Source: Psychrobacter sp. APC 3426 (GTDB lineage: Bacteria; Pseudomonadota; Gammaproteobacteria; Pseudomonadales; Moraxellaceae). Taken from it: a stretch of DNA of 64,000 bases. Location of the stretch: positions 209,692-273,691 of the forward strand of contig NZ_JASDCF010000002.1 of NCBI RefSeq assembly GCF_030408035.1, in the 5' to 3' direction. A program made the translations under genes and the position numbers. The notes beneath the pieces were generated by a model, which had not been told where the DNA came from, searched no databases, and was given only the letters and a program-made list of their open reading frames with translations. Positions 18,350-30,172 of this stretch are shown one piece after another (positions within the stretch are counted from its first letter, which is position 1; each line of letters opens with the position of its first letter).

Positions 18350-19399
18350 TTATTTATTGGCATTCTGTGCTTTTTCGTCGATATTGATGGCATTCTTCAA
18401 CAAATCTGCTGACAAGCTAACCCCTTGCTCTGCTGCGTGTTTCGGGCTTGCGTATAGAGTTAAGGTATTCATCACTTCAGGCTTAATGGTATTGACCGCT
18501 TCGCCATTTAATACGCGATAAACCATTTTTCCAGTCGTACGACCAAAATCATAATCGTTGACACCTAGTGCAGCAGTGGCGCCGCGTCTTACACTAAACT
18601 CGTCTGAGGCAATCACGGGAATATCAAGCTCATTGGCAGCACCTGCCATCGCTTCAAATGCTGATACCACATTGTTGTCTAATGAGGTATAAATAACATC
18701 AGCGCGACCAGAGAGACTGCGAGTTGCCATCGCAACGTCCGTTGGACGATTGGCCGTGACATCTAATATTTTGAGTCCACGTGCTGGCGCTGCTTGTTTA
18801 AGTTGATTGAGCACGACGACAGAGTTGACCTCACCTGGACTATAAACGTAACCAATGGTTTTTGCATTTGGCACAATTTTTTGAATATTGTCTAATTGCG
18901 GCTCGATGGGCAGCTCACTAGATAGCCCTGTCACATTGGACTGAATAGGGACGTCGTTTTCATTAATGAGTTTGGCTGCGACAGGATCGGAGATAGCCGT
19001 ATAGATAACCGGAACCGTTTTGGTTGACGCCACAATTGACTGAGCAGATGGCGTAGAGATTGCTACGATGGCATCTGGGTTGTCGCCTGCAAACTGCTTG
19101 GCAATCTGTCCTGCTGTTGCTGTATTACCTTGCGCACTTTGAAAGTTGACGGTTAGATTTTGCCCTTCGACATAACCATTATCAGCCAGCTCATCGATGA
19201 TACCGCGGCGCATCTCATCTAACGATGGATGTTCAACGATTTGTGTGATGGCTAATGTTTTGGCGGGCTTATCGGTATCAGCCGCTGCATTCTCATTAGT
19301 TGTTGCAGTGTCAGTAGAGTTTGAACAGCCAATTAATCCAAGTGAGGCGCTAATGGCAGCACCGAATAAACTTAAGCGAAAAGTAGAAGCAATAGTCAT
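18350..19399 (-). CDS. ABC transporter substrate-binding lipoprotein, copy 1
   Basis: Paralogue of the downstream binding protein with the same motifs (ITQIVEHPSLDEMRRG, GNTATAGQIAKQF, YVYSPGEVNSV, AALGVNDYDFGRTTG). Lipobox GLIGC, Cys25. It is the first gene of the minus-strand unit; no strong SD precedes its ATG. Two binding proteins sharing one permease and ATPase suggest either two related ligands or a recent duplication under diversification. Confidence 0.87.
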   Translation of the reverse strand: MTIASTFRLSLFGAAISASLGLIGCSNSTDTATTNENAAADTDKPAKTLAITQIVEHPSLDEMRRGIIDELADNGYVEGQNLTVNFQSAQGNTATAGQIAKQFAGDNPDAIVAISTPSAQSIVASTKTVPVIYTAISDPVAAKLINENDVPIQSNVTGLSSELPIEPQLDNIQKIVPNAKTIGYVYSPGEVNSVVVLNQLKQAAPARGLKILDVTANRPTDVAMATRSLSGRADVIYTSLDNNVVSAFEAMAGAANELDIPVIASDEFSVRRGATAALGVNDYDFGRTTGKMVYRVLNGEAVNTIKPEVMNTLTLYASPKHAAEQGVSLSADLLKNAINIDEKAQNANK

Positions 19400-19811
19400 T
19401 ATTAGGGTAACTCATCAGTTATATCAATTATAAAAACCAAGCCAGCATTGTCAGAATCGCTAAGTTTACTAGAGTAGTACTTGCATTCTTTTTTGTTGTG
19501 TTTGATTCTTAAAGATAGTATTGGAAAGTGCAGGTTAGCCGAGTCAATGCTATGTTGATGCCAAGATAGCAGGCTAACAATAAAGTAAAAGTAATCGTTC
19601 CGTCGATCATTATGTTCATATTATGACAGTAATGTAAGTTATCGCAATAAAAAATTAAAACGTATTCGTCATAGATAGTAGAGAGCGACGTATTGATGGT
19701 CTTATTCGATAGAGTGGAAAACACTAAGCCATATAAAATGACATAAAAAGTCACATAAAAAAAGACGCCACTCAGGACGTCTTCTTTCATATTTCATGTG
19801 CCAAATGTCTG
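19400..19811. other. Intergenic region with terminator, no gene supported
   Basis: Open frames on the minus strand (19509-19790) lack a good SD and run through a terminator, so they are not called. The left part should contain the promoter of the binding-protein operon. Confidence 0.5.
19757..19785 (-). terminator. Terminator after the small membrane protein gene
   Basis: Minus strand reads AAGACGTCC-TGAGT-GGCGTCTT followed by TTTTTTT. It terminates the metG/small membrane protein unit. Confidence 0.82.
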
Positions 19812-20102
19812 CTAATCGAATACCCGCCATAAACTGCGCAATAACCAGCCAAGCAAATAAAAAGGAATCTCTAGTATGTCGATAAAATACAGCCAGTCCC
19901 ATATGCTCGAAGGCTCTGAGTGGCGGTGACGCCGTGACTGTTTAATATCTGTGGTAATGATAAATAACAAAGCACTGATGACACCACTAGCAATGGTTAT
20001 AAGTAGGGCGGTTGTGTCTTGGGTAAAATACCAATAAACCAACAACCCTAATGTTAAATAAAGGAGAATGTCTGCTAATAGTCTAAGCAATACCAATATC
20101 AT
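19812..20102 (-). CDS. Small membrane protein of unknown function
   Basis: 96 residues with two hydrophobic helices near the N-terminus (ILVLLRLLADILLYLTLGLLVYW shortened, and ALLITIASGVISALLFII) and a hydrophobic, tryptophan-rich C-terminal helix. A basic RRHRH stretch in the middle is probably cytoplasmic. GGAG lies close to the ATG. It follows metG by 60 nt on the same strand and precedes a good terminator, so it is probably co-transcribed. No family recognised. Confidence 0.6.
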   Translation of the reverse strand: MILVLLRLLADILLYLTLGLLVYWYFTQDTTALLITIASGVISALLFIITTDIKQSRRHRHSEPSSIWDWLYFIDILEIPFYLLGWLLRSLWRVFD

Positions 20103-20162
20103 TCTCCAATATTTACGCTTTTAGCCATGCTATTTGAGTCGGCTTACTTTAAGCAACGTTTC

Positions 20163-22268
20163 TTAGGCAAGCACATCACCAACGACGCAATCATCAGGCA
20201 AGGTCACGACTGTTAGCCCTGTCTTTGGATCGCCAGTCGATAACACCATGCCTTCTGAGACACCGAACTTCATCTTACGCGGGGCAAGATTGGTCACGCA
20301 AATCACTTTTTTATCAACCAATTGCTCAGGCTCATAAAATTTACGGATACCGCTAAATACATTACGCGGCTGGTCTTCGCCAACGTTCAATGTAAATTGC
20401 AGTAGCTTGTCCGCGCCTTCAACATGATTGCATTCTAAGACGTGGGCGACTTTCATCTCAACTTTGGCAAAGTCTTCGATACCGATATAGTCAGCTTGCT
20501 CAGCATTTGTATCAGTATCAGCCTCTTTTGCTGATGGCGTATTTTTCTTTGCTGAGATGTTGTCGGCATTAGCAACTGGCGTCGCATTTTGAGCCAAAGA
20601 TTCTTTTGACGCCTCAACCATCGCTGCGACATCTTTTTCTTCGATACGCTGCATTAAAGGTTTGAATTTATTGATTTTATGACCAAGCAACCATTGGTTA
20701 CGGCTAGCAAAGCTCAAGTCATCAATGTTTAAAAACTCTTTGGCATTGGCAGTCAGCTCAGGTAACACTGGCGCTAAATATACCATCAATTGACGGAAGA
20801 TATTAATCGCAACCGAGCAGACATCTTGAACTTCTTGCTCAGTGCCTTCTTGCTTGGCAAGCGACCAGGGTTTTTTCTCATCAATGTACTCGTTGGCCTT
20901 ATCTGCACATTGCATGATTAAGCGCATGGCACGTGAGAACTCGCGATTTTCGTAAGCGGCAGCAATTGCATCGCCGGTTTTGGTGATATCTTCCAATAAT
21001 TCAGATTCTACGCAAACGTCCGACAGCATGCCGTCATACTTTTTAACGATAAAGCCGGCACTACGACTGGCGATATTAACCACTTTGCCCACCAAGTCAG
21101 AGTTGACCTTTTGCATAAAGTCTTCTAAATCAAGGTTGATGTCCTCGACTTTATCAGACAGTTTGCTAGCAAAATAATAACGCAAGTATTCAGGGTGTAA
21201 ATGCTCCGCGTAAGTTTCGGCCTTGATAAAGGTGCCGCGTGACTTACTCATTTTTTCGCCATTGACCATTAAGAAACCATGGGCAAAGACACCTGTCGGC
21301 GTACGGAATTCACTACCGGCTAGCATGGCTGGCCAAAACAACGCATGAAAGTAAACGATGTCTTTACCGATGAAGTGATACACCTCGGTTTTATGCTCGT
21401 TTTCTTGCATCCAATAACGGTCAAAGTCCAATTCGTTTTCAGTTCCCGCTCGCTTATCACAAAGGTTTTTAAAGCTCGCCATATAACCGACTGGTGCATC
21501 TAGCCAGACATAAAAGTACTTGTCTGGCTCATCGCTTGGGGTATCTGGAATTTGGAAACCAAAATAAGGCGCATCGCGTGAGATATCCCAGCTGGTTAGG
21601 CCAGCATCAAACCATTCTTGTAGCTTATTGGCGACCGATGTTTGCAAACGATTGTCACTGCGCGTCCAATCCTTTAGGAATTGCTCAAACTCAGGTAGGT
21701 CAAAGAAGTAATGCTTAGAGGTTTTCAGGACAGGCGTGGCATCAGATAAGGTTGAGTACGGGTCTTTAAGATCTGTCGCATCATAGGTCGTGCCGCACAC
21801 TTCACAGTTATCGCCATATTGATCAAGCGCACCGCATTCAGGGCAAGTGCCTTTGACAAAACGATCCGCTAAAAACAATTGCTTTTCAGGGTCGAATAAT
21901 TGCTCAACATCTTTGGTGCTGATATGTCCAGCGCCATTAAGACGACGATAAATCAGCTCAGAGAAATGCTTATTTTCTTCTGAATGGGTGCTGTGATAGT
22001 TATCAAAGTTAATCAAAAATTTGGCAAAATCGGCTTCATGCGAGGCTTTAACTGAGGCAATTTGCTCTTCTGGCGTGATGCCATTGGCTTCTGCTTTGAG
22101 CATGATTGCCGTACCGTGTGCATCATCCGCGCAGACATAAGTGACCTGATGGCCTTGCGCTTTCATCGCACGTGCCCAAATGTCGGTCTGAATATATTCT
22201 ACAAGATGCCCCAAATGGATATAGCCATTGGCGTAGGGCAGCGCACTGGTTACTAGAATCTCACGCAC
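20163..22268 (-). CDS. metG: Methionine-tRNA ligase
   Basis: Charges tRNA-Met. The catalytic HIGH box appears as [11 protein letters not shown] and KMSKS as [11 protein letters not shown]. Zinc-binding cysteines are in [20 protein letters not shown]-terminal tRNA-binding (EMAP/Trbp111-like) domain covers the last 110 residues ([18 protein letters not shown]), as in long dimeric MetG. A low-complexity Ala/Asn/Lys linker joins it to the anticodon domain. GTG at 22268 lies eight bases after AGG and is favoured here; an ATG two codons earlier is only two bases from that SD. Length is about 701 residues, normal for the family. Confidence 0.97.
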   Translation of the reverse strand: MREILVTSALPYANGYIHLGHLVEYIQTDIWARAMKAQGHQVTYVCADDAHGTAIMLKAEANGITPEEQIASVKASHEADFAKFLINFDNYHSTHSEENKHFSELIYRRLNGAGHISTKDVEQLFDPEKQLFLADRFVKGTCPECGALDQYGDNCEVCGTTYDATDLKDPYSTLSDATPVLKTSKHYFFDLPEFEQFLKDWTRSDNRLQTSVANKLQEWFDAGLTSWDISRDAPYFGFQIPDTPSDEPDKYFYVWLDAPVGYMASFKNLCDKRAGTENELDFDRYWMQENEHKTEVYHFIGKDIVYFHALFWPAMLAGSEFRTPTGVFAHGFLMVNGEKMSKSRGTFIKAETYAEHLHPEYLRYYFASKLSDKVEDINLDLEDFMQKVNSDLVGKVVNIASRSAGFIVKKYDGMLSDVCVESELLEDITKTGDAIAAAYENREFSRAMRLIMQCADKANEYIDEKKPWSLAKQEGTEQEVQDVCSVAINIFRQLMVYLAPVLPELTANAKEFLNIDDLSFASRNQWLLGHKINKFKPLMQRIEEKDVAAMVEASKESLAQNATPVANADNISAKKNTPSAKEADTDTNAEQADYIGIEDFAKVEMKVAHVLECNHVEGADKLLQFTLNVGEDQPRNVFSGIRKFYEPEQLVDKKVICVTNLAPRKMKFGVSEGMVLSTGDPKTGLTVVTLPDDCVVGDVLA

Positions 22269-22644
22269 TATCATCACCTATATTTTTATATAAACGGGTT
22301 GGTTATCAAACGTCGCAAGCGATTTATGGCGAGCAGACGCGATACTATTAATGTCAAACTATCAATGTTAAAACTTTGAAAAAATTATTAAGCAAATAAA
22401 AATTCAAAAAGTGTGCCTATGATACCGTAAATCAGTCAAATTTGTGTCATTACCTGAGTAATTAATACACTAACTAACACAGCAGTTGTCATGGCAGTGA
22501 ACAGAATCGCTTAGCTATATAGCTGTCATTAAAAAACCCACCAAGCAGTTCGCCAAGTGGGTTTTATAAAAGTAAATGACGATGGTATTTGAGCAGTTTC
22601 TTTAAAGCCAATATTTAAGATCTGCTTTTAGTGTCTTAATCTCT
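22269..22644. other. Intergenic region with metG promoter area and terminator
   Basis: 376 bases between metG and the permease pseudogene. Apart from the terminator at 22531-22565 no gene or RNA was recognised. Confidence 0.5.
22531..22565 (-). terminator. Terminator downstream of the permease pseudogene
   Basis: Minus strand AAAACCCACTTGG/CTTGGTGGGTTTTTT hairpin with a seven-base loop and T-run; the stem has one G-T pair. Confidence 0.85.
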
Positions 22645-23983
22645 CTAAAACGAGCCAAACATCGTACCTAGGATAATCACTGCAACCACCGCAATTAACG
22701 GGATAATCATGGTCACCATAGCGACGTTTAGATAAGACTGCTTATGGGTCAAACCACAAATCGCCAGTAAGGTAATGACCGCACCACTATGCGGTAGCGT
22801 ATCCAAACCACCTGCTGCCATGACAGCAACACGGTGCATGAGTTCTGGATCAATACCTGCGGCAACTGCCATTCTTAAATAATCTTCACCCAACGTCGAT
22901 AGAGCGATACTCAAGCCACCAGATGATGAACCTGTGATACCAGCCAACGTGGTCATTGCCACCGCTTCTGATATCAAAGGATTGTCAGGGTTTAGGTTTA
23001 AGATGCTATCACGAATGATAAGAAAGCCTGCCAATGAGGCAATCACTGCACCGTAACCCACTTCCGACGCCGTGTTAAAAATCGGCAACATCGAGTCATA
23101 AGTACCGCGGTTGATGGTTTTTTGTAGGTTGTTCCAATGACCAATACGTAACAGAATCAAAACCGTACAAGCAACGACCAATGAGATGATAATTGACCAT
23201 AGTCCAAGCGAGCCTGCGATATTTAAATCAGGGAACTGCGCTTGTAAGGCGCTAAAGTCCATTGACGGAAAAATGTAATAGGTCAGAACGGCGTTTAGAG
23301 CAATAACCAATACCAATGGAATCATAGCGACGGTAAATGAGGTGTGGTGCGTACTGAGGGTTTCGGTTTCTTTTTTAACCGCACCAACACCGCCCACATC
23401 TTCTTCGTCATGCTGACCATAGCCTTCACCTGCAGCATTGGCCTTTCTGGCCCGTGACTGCAGCCATAACCAACCACAGATGAACATGATGGTACCACCG
23501 ATGATACCTAAGATAGGCGCGGCAAAGACGTTGGTATTATAGTAAGGGATTGGAATGGCATTCTGAATGGCTGGCGTGCCCGGCAATCGCTGCCGGAATC
23601 AAACGCTTAGGAATGTCTGCAGCTTTGAATAGGTCTTTGGCGATTGGATAGATAGCAAACGCCACGACAAATAACGACACGCCACCATATGTCAAAATGG
23701 CACAAACCAAGATAACCGCTAGAATGGCTTTGCTGGCACCGAGTTTTTCGACCACGGTATTGGCAATCGCTGTCGCCGCGCCAGAGTCAGCCATTAAACG
23801 ACCGAACAATGCGCCCAATAAGAAGATAGGGAAGAACTTAAGTAAAAACCCACTTAACGCGCCCATGAAAACATCGGTGTATGCTGGGATACTGCTTAAA
23901 AAATCTCCTGATAAGAATACTGCTAAAGTCGCCATAATCGGTGCTAATATCAGCACTGAGTAACCGCGATAAGCAAAGAACAT
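22645..23983 (-). pseudogene. Frameshifted GntP-family permease
   Basis: Two overlapping frames encode the two parts of one GntP-type transporter, the family that includes gluconate and D-3-hydroxybutyrate permeases. The N-terminal part (from 23983) runs MFFAYRGYSVL through FGRLMADSGAA to KRLIPAAIA. The C-terminal part resumes with GTPAIQNAIP and ends at 22645. In intact members these segments are joined by about eleven residues of the type LGAFTFTMTAL, so roughly 35 nt are missing near 23578. The sequence TTGCC at the junction is expected on both sides, suggesting a microhomology deletion. The N-terminus also lacks a normal start: a TGA lies four codons before MFFAY. It is divergent from the CoA-transferase genes. 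Confidence 0.85.
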
Positions 23984-24283
23984 CAATAAAATTAATCAAA
24001 ATATGTGATTTTTGATTTTTTATCAAACATTAATCTAGAAAAATATGATATTGACTTGCCTCATACCCCGCTACTGTGCTGTCTCGTTCGTTCTTACGGT
24101 TATTCTCTTCTCGCTATGAGAATTATATGTTAAGTTAGCACAAGTGTTTTAATGATGATATATCGATATAAAGTGTATTAATATAAATTTAAAACAGCCA
24201 ATACTCTATTGATTGGCACAGTAAATAAATCATGATAGATAATGGACGTTAATAACAAAAAACAGACTTGCAAGGAGATAAGC

Positions 24284-24997
24284 ATGAGTCGCTCAAAAGT
24301 ATACAGTAGTGCCGAAGAGGCGCTAAAAGGTGTGGTAAGTGATGGACAAACACTTGCTATCGGCGGTTTTGGTCTGTGCGGTATTCCTGAAGCGTTAATC
24401 GAAGCATTGCGTGATAGCGGAGTTAAGGATTTGACCTGTATCAGTAACAACGCAGGTGTCGATGATTTTGGCTTAGGATTACTATTACAAACCCGTCAAA
24501 TTAAGAAAATGATTTCATCTTATGTGGGTGAAAATAAGGAGTTTGAGCGTCAATACTTAGCCGGCGAGTTAGAGGTTGAGCTGACCCCGCAAGGGACGTT
24601 GGCAGAAAAATTGCGTTCGGGCGGCGCAGGTATTCCCGCGTTTTATACGGCGACTGGCGTTGGCACTATGGTCGCTGAAGGCAAAGAAATCCGTGATTTT
24701 GATGGTCGCACTTATGTGCTTGAGCATTCATTGCGTGCAGATGTGTCCTTGATTAAAGCGCAAAAAGCAGATAAAGCGGGGAACTTAATGTTCAATAAGA
24801 CGGCCCGTAACTTCAATCCAGATTGCGCGATGGCAGGCAAAATCACCATCGTCGAAGTTGAAGAAATCGTAGAGACGGGTACCTTTGACCCTGATGAAGT
24901 ACACCTGCCTGGTATTTTTGTGCAGCGTATTGTCTTAAATAGTAACCCTGAAAAACGTATCGAAAAAACCACCACTAAAGCCGTTGAGAGTGCTTAG
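24284..24997 (+). CDS. scoA: 3-oxoacid CoA-transferase subunit A
   Basis: Alpha subunit of succinyl-CoA:acetoacetate (3-oxoacid) CoA-transferase, which activates acetoacetate. Family motifs include [47 protein letters not shown] and [16 protein letters not shown] at 24284 follows AAGGAG; an ATG 14 codons earlier in the same frame is not preceded by a good SD and adds a non-family extension. 237 residues, normal for the subunit. It heads a cluster with subunit B and the broken 3-hydroxybutyrate dehydrogenase. Confidence 0.94.
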   Translation: MSRSKVYSSAEEALKGVVSDGQTLAIGGFGLCGIPEALIEALRDSGVKDLTCISNNAGVDDFGLGLLLQTRQIKKMISSYVGENKEFERQYLAGELEVELTPQGTLAEKLRSGGAGIPAFYTATGVGTMVAEGKEIRDFDGRTYVLEHSLRADVSLIKAQKADKAGNLMFNKTARNFNPDCAMAGKITIVEVEEIVETGTFDPDEVHLPGIFVQRIVLNSNPEKRIEKTTTKAVESA

Positions 24998-25172
24998 TGA
25001 GTGTTTTTATCCAAACCTTTCAAAAATGACGTTAATAATAGAATATTGTAATACCACTTCTAAAAATTGAGCAGCAAGTAAGATAACCCTAAGTGCTACA
25101 TTTTGTAGACTAAGCGAGTTTGATGCCGCTAATCATATTTCTTGGAGTGGTTATAAAAATAAGGAAATCACC

Positions 25173-25802
25173 ATGGCATGGACAAGAGAGCAGATGGCAC
25201 AGCGTGCCGCAAAAGAGCTAGAAGACGGCTATTATGTAAACTTGGGCATTGGACTACCGACGCTAGTGGCTAACTATATTCCTGATGATGTGGATGTTTG
25301 GCTACAGTCTGAAAACGGACTATTAGGTATTGGCGAGTTTCCAACGGCGGAGAATGTCGATGCAGATTTGATTAACGCGGGCAAGCAAACGGTGACCGCA
25401 GAACCGGGTGCCAGTTACTTTGGCAGCTCAGAGTCGTTTGCAATGATTCGTGGCGGTCATGTAAATCTGGCAATATTAGGCGCGATGGAAGTGTCAGAAA
25501 AAGGGGATTTGGCCAACTGGATGATTCCCAAAAAAATGGTCAAAGGCATGGGCGGTGCGATGGATTTGGTGGCCGGTGTGCAGCGGGTGATTGTGCTGAT
25601 GGAGCAAGTCAATAAGCATGGCGAGCCAAAAATACTTGCCAATTGTGAGCTGCCACTGACAGGTAAAGGCGTGGTCGACCGTATTATCACCGAGCTTGCC
25701 GTATTAGACGTGACTGAAAATGGTTTGAAGTTGGTTGAGCTGGCAGAAGGTGTCAGCTTTGATGAGCTACAAGAGAAAACGCCAGTGCGTATTGCTCAAT
25801 AA
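25173..25802 (+). CDS. scoB: 3-oxoacid CoA-transferase subunit B
   Basis: Beta subunit carrying the catalytic glutamate in [13 protein letters not shown], with [20 protein letters not shown] and [15 protein letters not shown] typical of the family. SD AAGGAAA precedes the ATG. The 175-base gap after subunit A is longer than usual but has no terminator. 209 residues, as expected. Confidence 0.95.
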   Translation: MAWTREQMAQRAAKELEDGYYVNLGIGLPTLVANYIPDDVDVWLQSENGLLGIGEFPTAENVDADLINAGKQTVTAEPGASYFGSSESFAMIRGGHVNLAILGAMEVSEKGDLANWMIPKKMVKGMGGAMDLVAGVQRVIVLMEQVNKHGEPKILANCELPLTGKGVVDRIITELAVLDVTENGLKLVELAEGVSFDELQEKTPVRIAQ

Positions 25803-25864
25803 GCTTGTTGTATTAATATGTCTAGCACAGACATCCAAACAACCTGTTTATTAATGGACTATAA

Positions 25865-26667
<803 letters not shown>

Positions 26668-26740
26668 CTGTTTCGTTGGTTGAGTACGCATTGGCTTGCT
26701 AATAAAAGCCCATTGCATTAGCATCTTGTTTATATTAATT

Positions 26741-26766
26741 GGAGCCAATTATATTGGCTCTTTTTT
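26741..26766 (+). terminator. Terminator after the dehydrogenase
   Basis: Stem GAGCCAAT/ATTGGCTC around TAT, followed by TTTTTT. Confidence 0.9.
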
Positions 26767-26809
26767 ATGAGCGATTGCTGACCATTTTGGGTGGCACGGA
26801 GTAAAAATA

Positions 26810-28159
26810 ATGAATGATAAAGATTTTGCAGAGAGCTTTGCCGCGAAACTGAGCCGTGCTATCGAACAGCAGGAGTTTGAGCAATCCGTCAATCAATTAC
26901 AGGACCTGCGACCTATTGATACTGCTGATGTGCTGGCTTTGATTGAGCCAAAACTCGCCTGGCAGCTACTCGAGCATCTGCCCAATCGCTCAACGATATT
27001 TGCTTATTTGGACGCTGATATTCAGGTCGCCATGGCACATGAGTTTCCGCGCGCCAGCCTAGCAAAAATAGTCGGCGAAATGCCATCTGATGAGCGTACT
27101 GACTTATATAAGCACTTAAATCAAGCACAGCGTGATGCTTTACTGCCAGCGCTAGCACAGGCAAAACGTGAAGATATTCGCAGGTTGTCTGCCTATGAGG
27201 AGCGCACTGCTGGCGCATTGATGACGTCAGACTATGCCACGTTGGCTGCCGACATGACAGTGGCTGAGGCCTTGGCAGCCCTTAGATTAGAAGCACCGGA
27301 TGCTGAGACCATTTATCATGCTTATGTCATTGATGATGCGCGTAAGCTGCTAGGTGTGGTGTCTTTAAGGGTGCTTATTTTAGCAGCGCCAGAGCAGATG
27401 ATAGATGACATCATGGTCAACTCAGTCATCTCTTGTGATGTCAATGATGATCAAGAGGACGTGGCCAAGACCGTCGCGCGCTATGACTTAATTGCGTTGC
27501 CAATCACTGATGCCAGTGGCGCTTTGGTAGGTATTGTCACTCACGATGATGCCATGGATGTTGCCAGTGATGAGGCCACCGATGACTTCCATAAGTCCGG
27601 TGGTGTCTCGACCATGGTGGGTAAGTTAAAAGACGTCAGTATACGAGTGCTATACCGTAAGCGGGTATTTTGGTTGGTATTTTTAGTCTTTGGTAATCTG
27701 CTTTCAGGATTGAGTATTTCCAATTTTGAAGATGTGATTGCCGCCAATTTAGTGCTGGTGTTTTTCTTACCGCTATTGGTTGATAGTGGTGGTAACGCCG
27801 GCTCTCAGTCAGCGACTTTGATGGTACGGGCGCTAGCCACTGGTGATGTGGTGATGCGTGACTGGTTTTCATTGCTTGGTCGTGAGGCTTTGGTAGCGCT
27901 CATGCTAGGTGCGACGATGGCAGTAGCTATCTCAATTATCGGTTATGTGCGCGGTGATGCGGTTGTATCGCTAGTGCTGGCGCTGAGTATGATGTCGGTG
28001 GTCATGATTGGTTGTGTGATTGGCATGAGTTTGCCTTTTGTCCTTAACAAACTAGGCTTTGACCCTGCCACTGCCAGTGCACCATTGATTACCTCAGTAT
28101 GTGATGCGTCAGGAGTGCTGATTTATCTGTTTATTGCCTCACGATTCTTAGCCATTTGA
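26810..28159 (+). CDS. mgtE: Magnesium transporter MgtE
   Basis: Mg2+ channel with an N-terminal cytosolic superhelical domain (residues 1-130), tandem CBS domains (about 135-255, including RTAGALMTSDYATL and DALVGIVTHDDAM-like segments) and five C-terminal transmembrane helices. The pore-region motifs PLLVDSGGNAGSQSATLMVRAL and PFVLNKLGFDPATASAPLITSVCDASG are diagnostic. 449 residues, normal. The CBS domains sense cytosolic Mg2+ in characterised MgtE. Confidence 0.95.
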   Translation: MNDKDFAESFAAKLSRAIEQQEFEQSVNQLQDLRPIDTADVLALIEPKLAWQLLEHLPNRSTIFAYLDADIQVAMAHEFPRASLAKIVGEMPSDERTDLYKHLNQAQRDALLPALAQAKREDIRRLSAYEERTAGALMTSDYATLAADMTVAEALAALRLEAPDAETIYHAYVIDDARKLLGVVSLRVLILAAPEQMIDDIMVNSVISCDVNDDQEDVAKTVARYDLIALPITDASGALVGIVTHDDAMDVASDEATDDFHKSGGVSTMVGKLKDVSIRVLYRKRVFWLVFLVFGNLLSGLSISNFEDVIAANLVLVFFLPLLVDSGGNAGSQSATLMVRALATGDVVMRDWFSLLGREALVALMLGATMAVAISIIGYVRGDAVVSLVLALSMMSVVMIGCVIGMSLPFVLNKLGFDPATASAPLITSVCDASGVLIYLFIASRFLAI

Positions 28160-28487
28160 TTGCTTGTTTATCTAAGGCTTGTCCAAAATTCAATATAATA
28201 GCGATACAGAGATAGTTATTGTTGATAGCCCTTAACACCAGCAGTTAATAGCATCGCTCACTAGCATGAACTGTTAATAACAATCATTAGGATAAGCAGT
28301 AGAGTAGACGAGTTTTACAACACCTTATCCTATTGGCATTGTGGTTTTTTTATCCTTGCAATTGAGCTACACTGTCACGATAAAAGGTTTGGCTAGAAAG
28401 CTCGCAGGCTTATGGTTTACGCTATTGCGACAGTATTAACTGAGTTTTTAGCATGCCCACCCACTTGTATAGGCAGTAACGGTAGCT
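28160..28487. other. Intergenic region upstream of apbC
   Basis: 328 bases with no gene, RNA or strong hairpin recognised; presumably contains the promoter of the apbC unit. Confidence 0.4.
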
Positions 28488-29711
28488 ATGTTTAACTTTA
28501 TGAAGAAAAATAAATCGACACCCAAAACGGAAACCCCGCAGCAGCAGGCAGAACGTGATAGTGCCGTGGATAAGGTGCTACTCGGCTATGAAGTAGGTAC
28601 GATTAGCATAGCCACCATGGTGTTAGGACTGGAACGGAGCGGTGAAGAGCTCACCTTAGACTTACGTCTGCCAGAAGATAGTAACCCTGAAACCATTCAA
28701 CAAGAACTGGGACAGTTGCTGCAGCCGCACGGTATCAAAACCATTCACATGAATGTCCGTTTAGCCGCTGCTACTAAGGGTGCGAGCAGTAGTTTACCTA
28801 AGCAAATGCCAAAGACGATAGATGCCATGGCAAACCAAGCTAAGCCTAGCGCAGCACAGTCCAATACCGATGGCGAACCACCGATTACCAAAGCGGCACC
28901 AACGCAAGCATCACTGGCAGCACATCCGCGTATTCGTCATATTATTGTGGTGGCATCAGGTAAGGGTGGTGTGGGGAAATCAACCACCACGGTTAATATT
29001 GCCTTGGCATTACAAAAACTGGGCAACCGCGTTGGTGTCCTCGATGCCGATATCTATGGTCCTAGTATGCCAACGATGCTGGGCGTCGCCGATGTAAAAC
29101 CGCAACTCGAAAACGAGCAGTTCGTGCCGGTTGATGCGCATGGCATGGCGATGCTATCGATTGGTAGCTTGCTCGATGGTGATAATACCCCTGTCGCATG
29201 GCGTGGACCAAAAGCCACTGGTGCGCTGATGCAGCTCTATAACCAAACGAACTGGCCACAGCTAGATTATTTAGTGATTGATATGCCACCAGGTACAGGC
29301 GATATTCAACTCACGCTCGCACAGCGTATTCCTGTCACAGGAGCCGTGATTGTCACGACGCCGCAGCACATTGCATTACTCGATGCGCAAAAGGGTGTCG
29401 AGATGTTTAACAAAACCAATATTCCAGTACTTGGGGTGGTTGAAAACATGGCGCTGCATACCTGTAGCAACTGTAATCATACCGAAGCTATCTTTGGTAC
29501 GGGTGGTGGCGAGTTTATCGCTGAGCAATATCAAGTGCCACTATTGGGTCAGTTGCCACTTGCCAGTGGTATCCGTGCACAAGTGGATAAAGGCGTACCA
29601 AGTGTACTCGCTGATGATGAGTTTGCGCCGTATTATCTGAGTATTGCTAAGAATATCGAAGCCAATATTAATAAATTTGCCAAACCTGTCGATGATAAGC
29701 GGATTTTTTAA
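28488..29711 (+). CDS. apbC: Iron-sulfur cluster carrier protein ApbC/Mrp
   Basis: P-loop ATPase that binds and transfers Fe-S clusters. Deviant Walker A is ASGKGGVGKSTTTVN. Other motifs are DADIYGPSMPTMLG, DYLVIDMPPGTGDIQLTLAQ and the cluster-binding CSNC motif near the C-terminus. A DUF59-like N-terminal domain (residues 20-100) is joined by a variable Ala/Gln-rich linker. 407 residues. The next gene starts 12 nt later, suggesting an operon. Confidence 0.94.
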   Translation: MFNFMKKNKSTPKTETPQQQAERDSAVDKVLLGYEVGTISIATMVLGLERSGEELTLDLRLPEDSNPETIQQELGQLLQPHGIKTIHMNVRLAAATKGASSSLPKQMPKTIDAMANQAKPSAAQSNTDGEPPITKAAPTQASLAAHPRIRHIIVVASGKGGVGKSTTTVNIALALQKLGNRVGVLDADIYGPSMPTMLGVADVKPQLENEQFVPVDAHGMAMLSIGSLLDGDNTPVAWRGPKATGALMQLYNQTNWPQLDYLVIDMPPGTGDIQLTLAQRIPVTGAVIVTTPQHIALLDAQKGVEMFNKTNIPVLGVVENMALHTCSNCNHTEAIFGTGGGEFIAEQYQVPLLGQLPLASGIRAQVDKGVPSVLADDEFAPYYLSIAKNIEANINKFAKPVDDKRIF

Positions 29712-29723
29712 AAAGGGAATATT

Positions 29724-30149
29724 GTGAGATTATCGATTTATCAACGTCATTTAGATAATATTCCCAAGCAGTATAAGTTCCCAATACTATTCCGCCCGCC
29801 GATATATGTGATTGAGCTCTCCAACAATCAAATGCTTGCTGTTTGTTACTATAAGGATGGCAGTAGCAAACGTCAGCAGATTAATGCGGATTTTAGCAAT
29901 CGCCGAATGGTGATTGCTGATTTTTTGCCAGCAGTACATGCCATGACTGATTTATTGCGTAAGTTTCCCAAGCACTCATTTGGTGTGAGTGGTTTTGTAG
30001 TAGCGAATGTAACCGAAACGCTAGCAGATGGGTTGACCACGATAGAGATTAAAGCTATTAGAGAGGCAGTTTGGGCAGCATCAGGACAGGCAAAAAGAAG
30101 AATCATAAATACCGCAGTCAGCTACCAAGGACAGGTAGTCTCGCAATGA
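29724..30149 (+). CDS. Hypothetical protein, possibly related to part of MreB-like actins
   Basis: 141 residues from a GTG start with GGGA upstream, 12 nt after apbC. No signal peptide or membrane helix. The segment FGVSGFVVANVTETLADGL followed by TIEIKAIREAVWAASGQAKR faintly resembles the MreB region CVP-x-ERRAIRESAxxAGAR. Other actin-fold motifs are absent, so a filament-forming role should not be assumed. It may be a degenerate or partial relative. Likely co-transcribed with apbC. Confidence 0.6.
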   Translation: MRLSIYQRHLDNIPKQYKFPILFRPPIYVIELSNNQMLAVCYYKDGSSKRQQINADFSNRRMVIADFLPAVHAMTDLLRKFPKHSFGVSGFVVANVTETLADGLTTIEIKAIREAVWAASGQAKRRIINTAVSYQGQVVSQ

Positions 30150-30172
30150 ATTTTGGTTAGGATGCCGTAAAA

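Noticed and set aside
19509..19790. 93-codon minus-strand frame downstream of metG
   Set aside because: It begins inside a rho-independent terminator and lacks a ribosome site.
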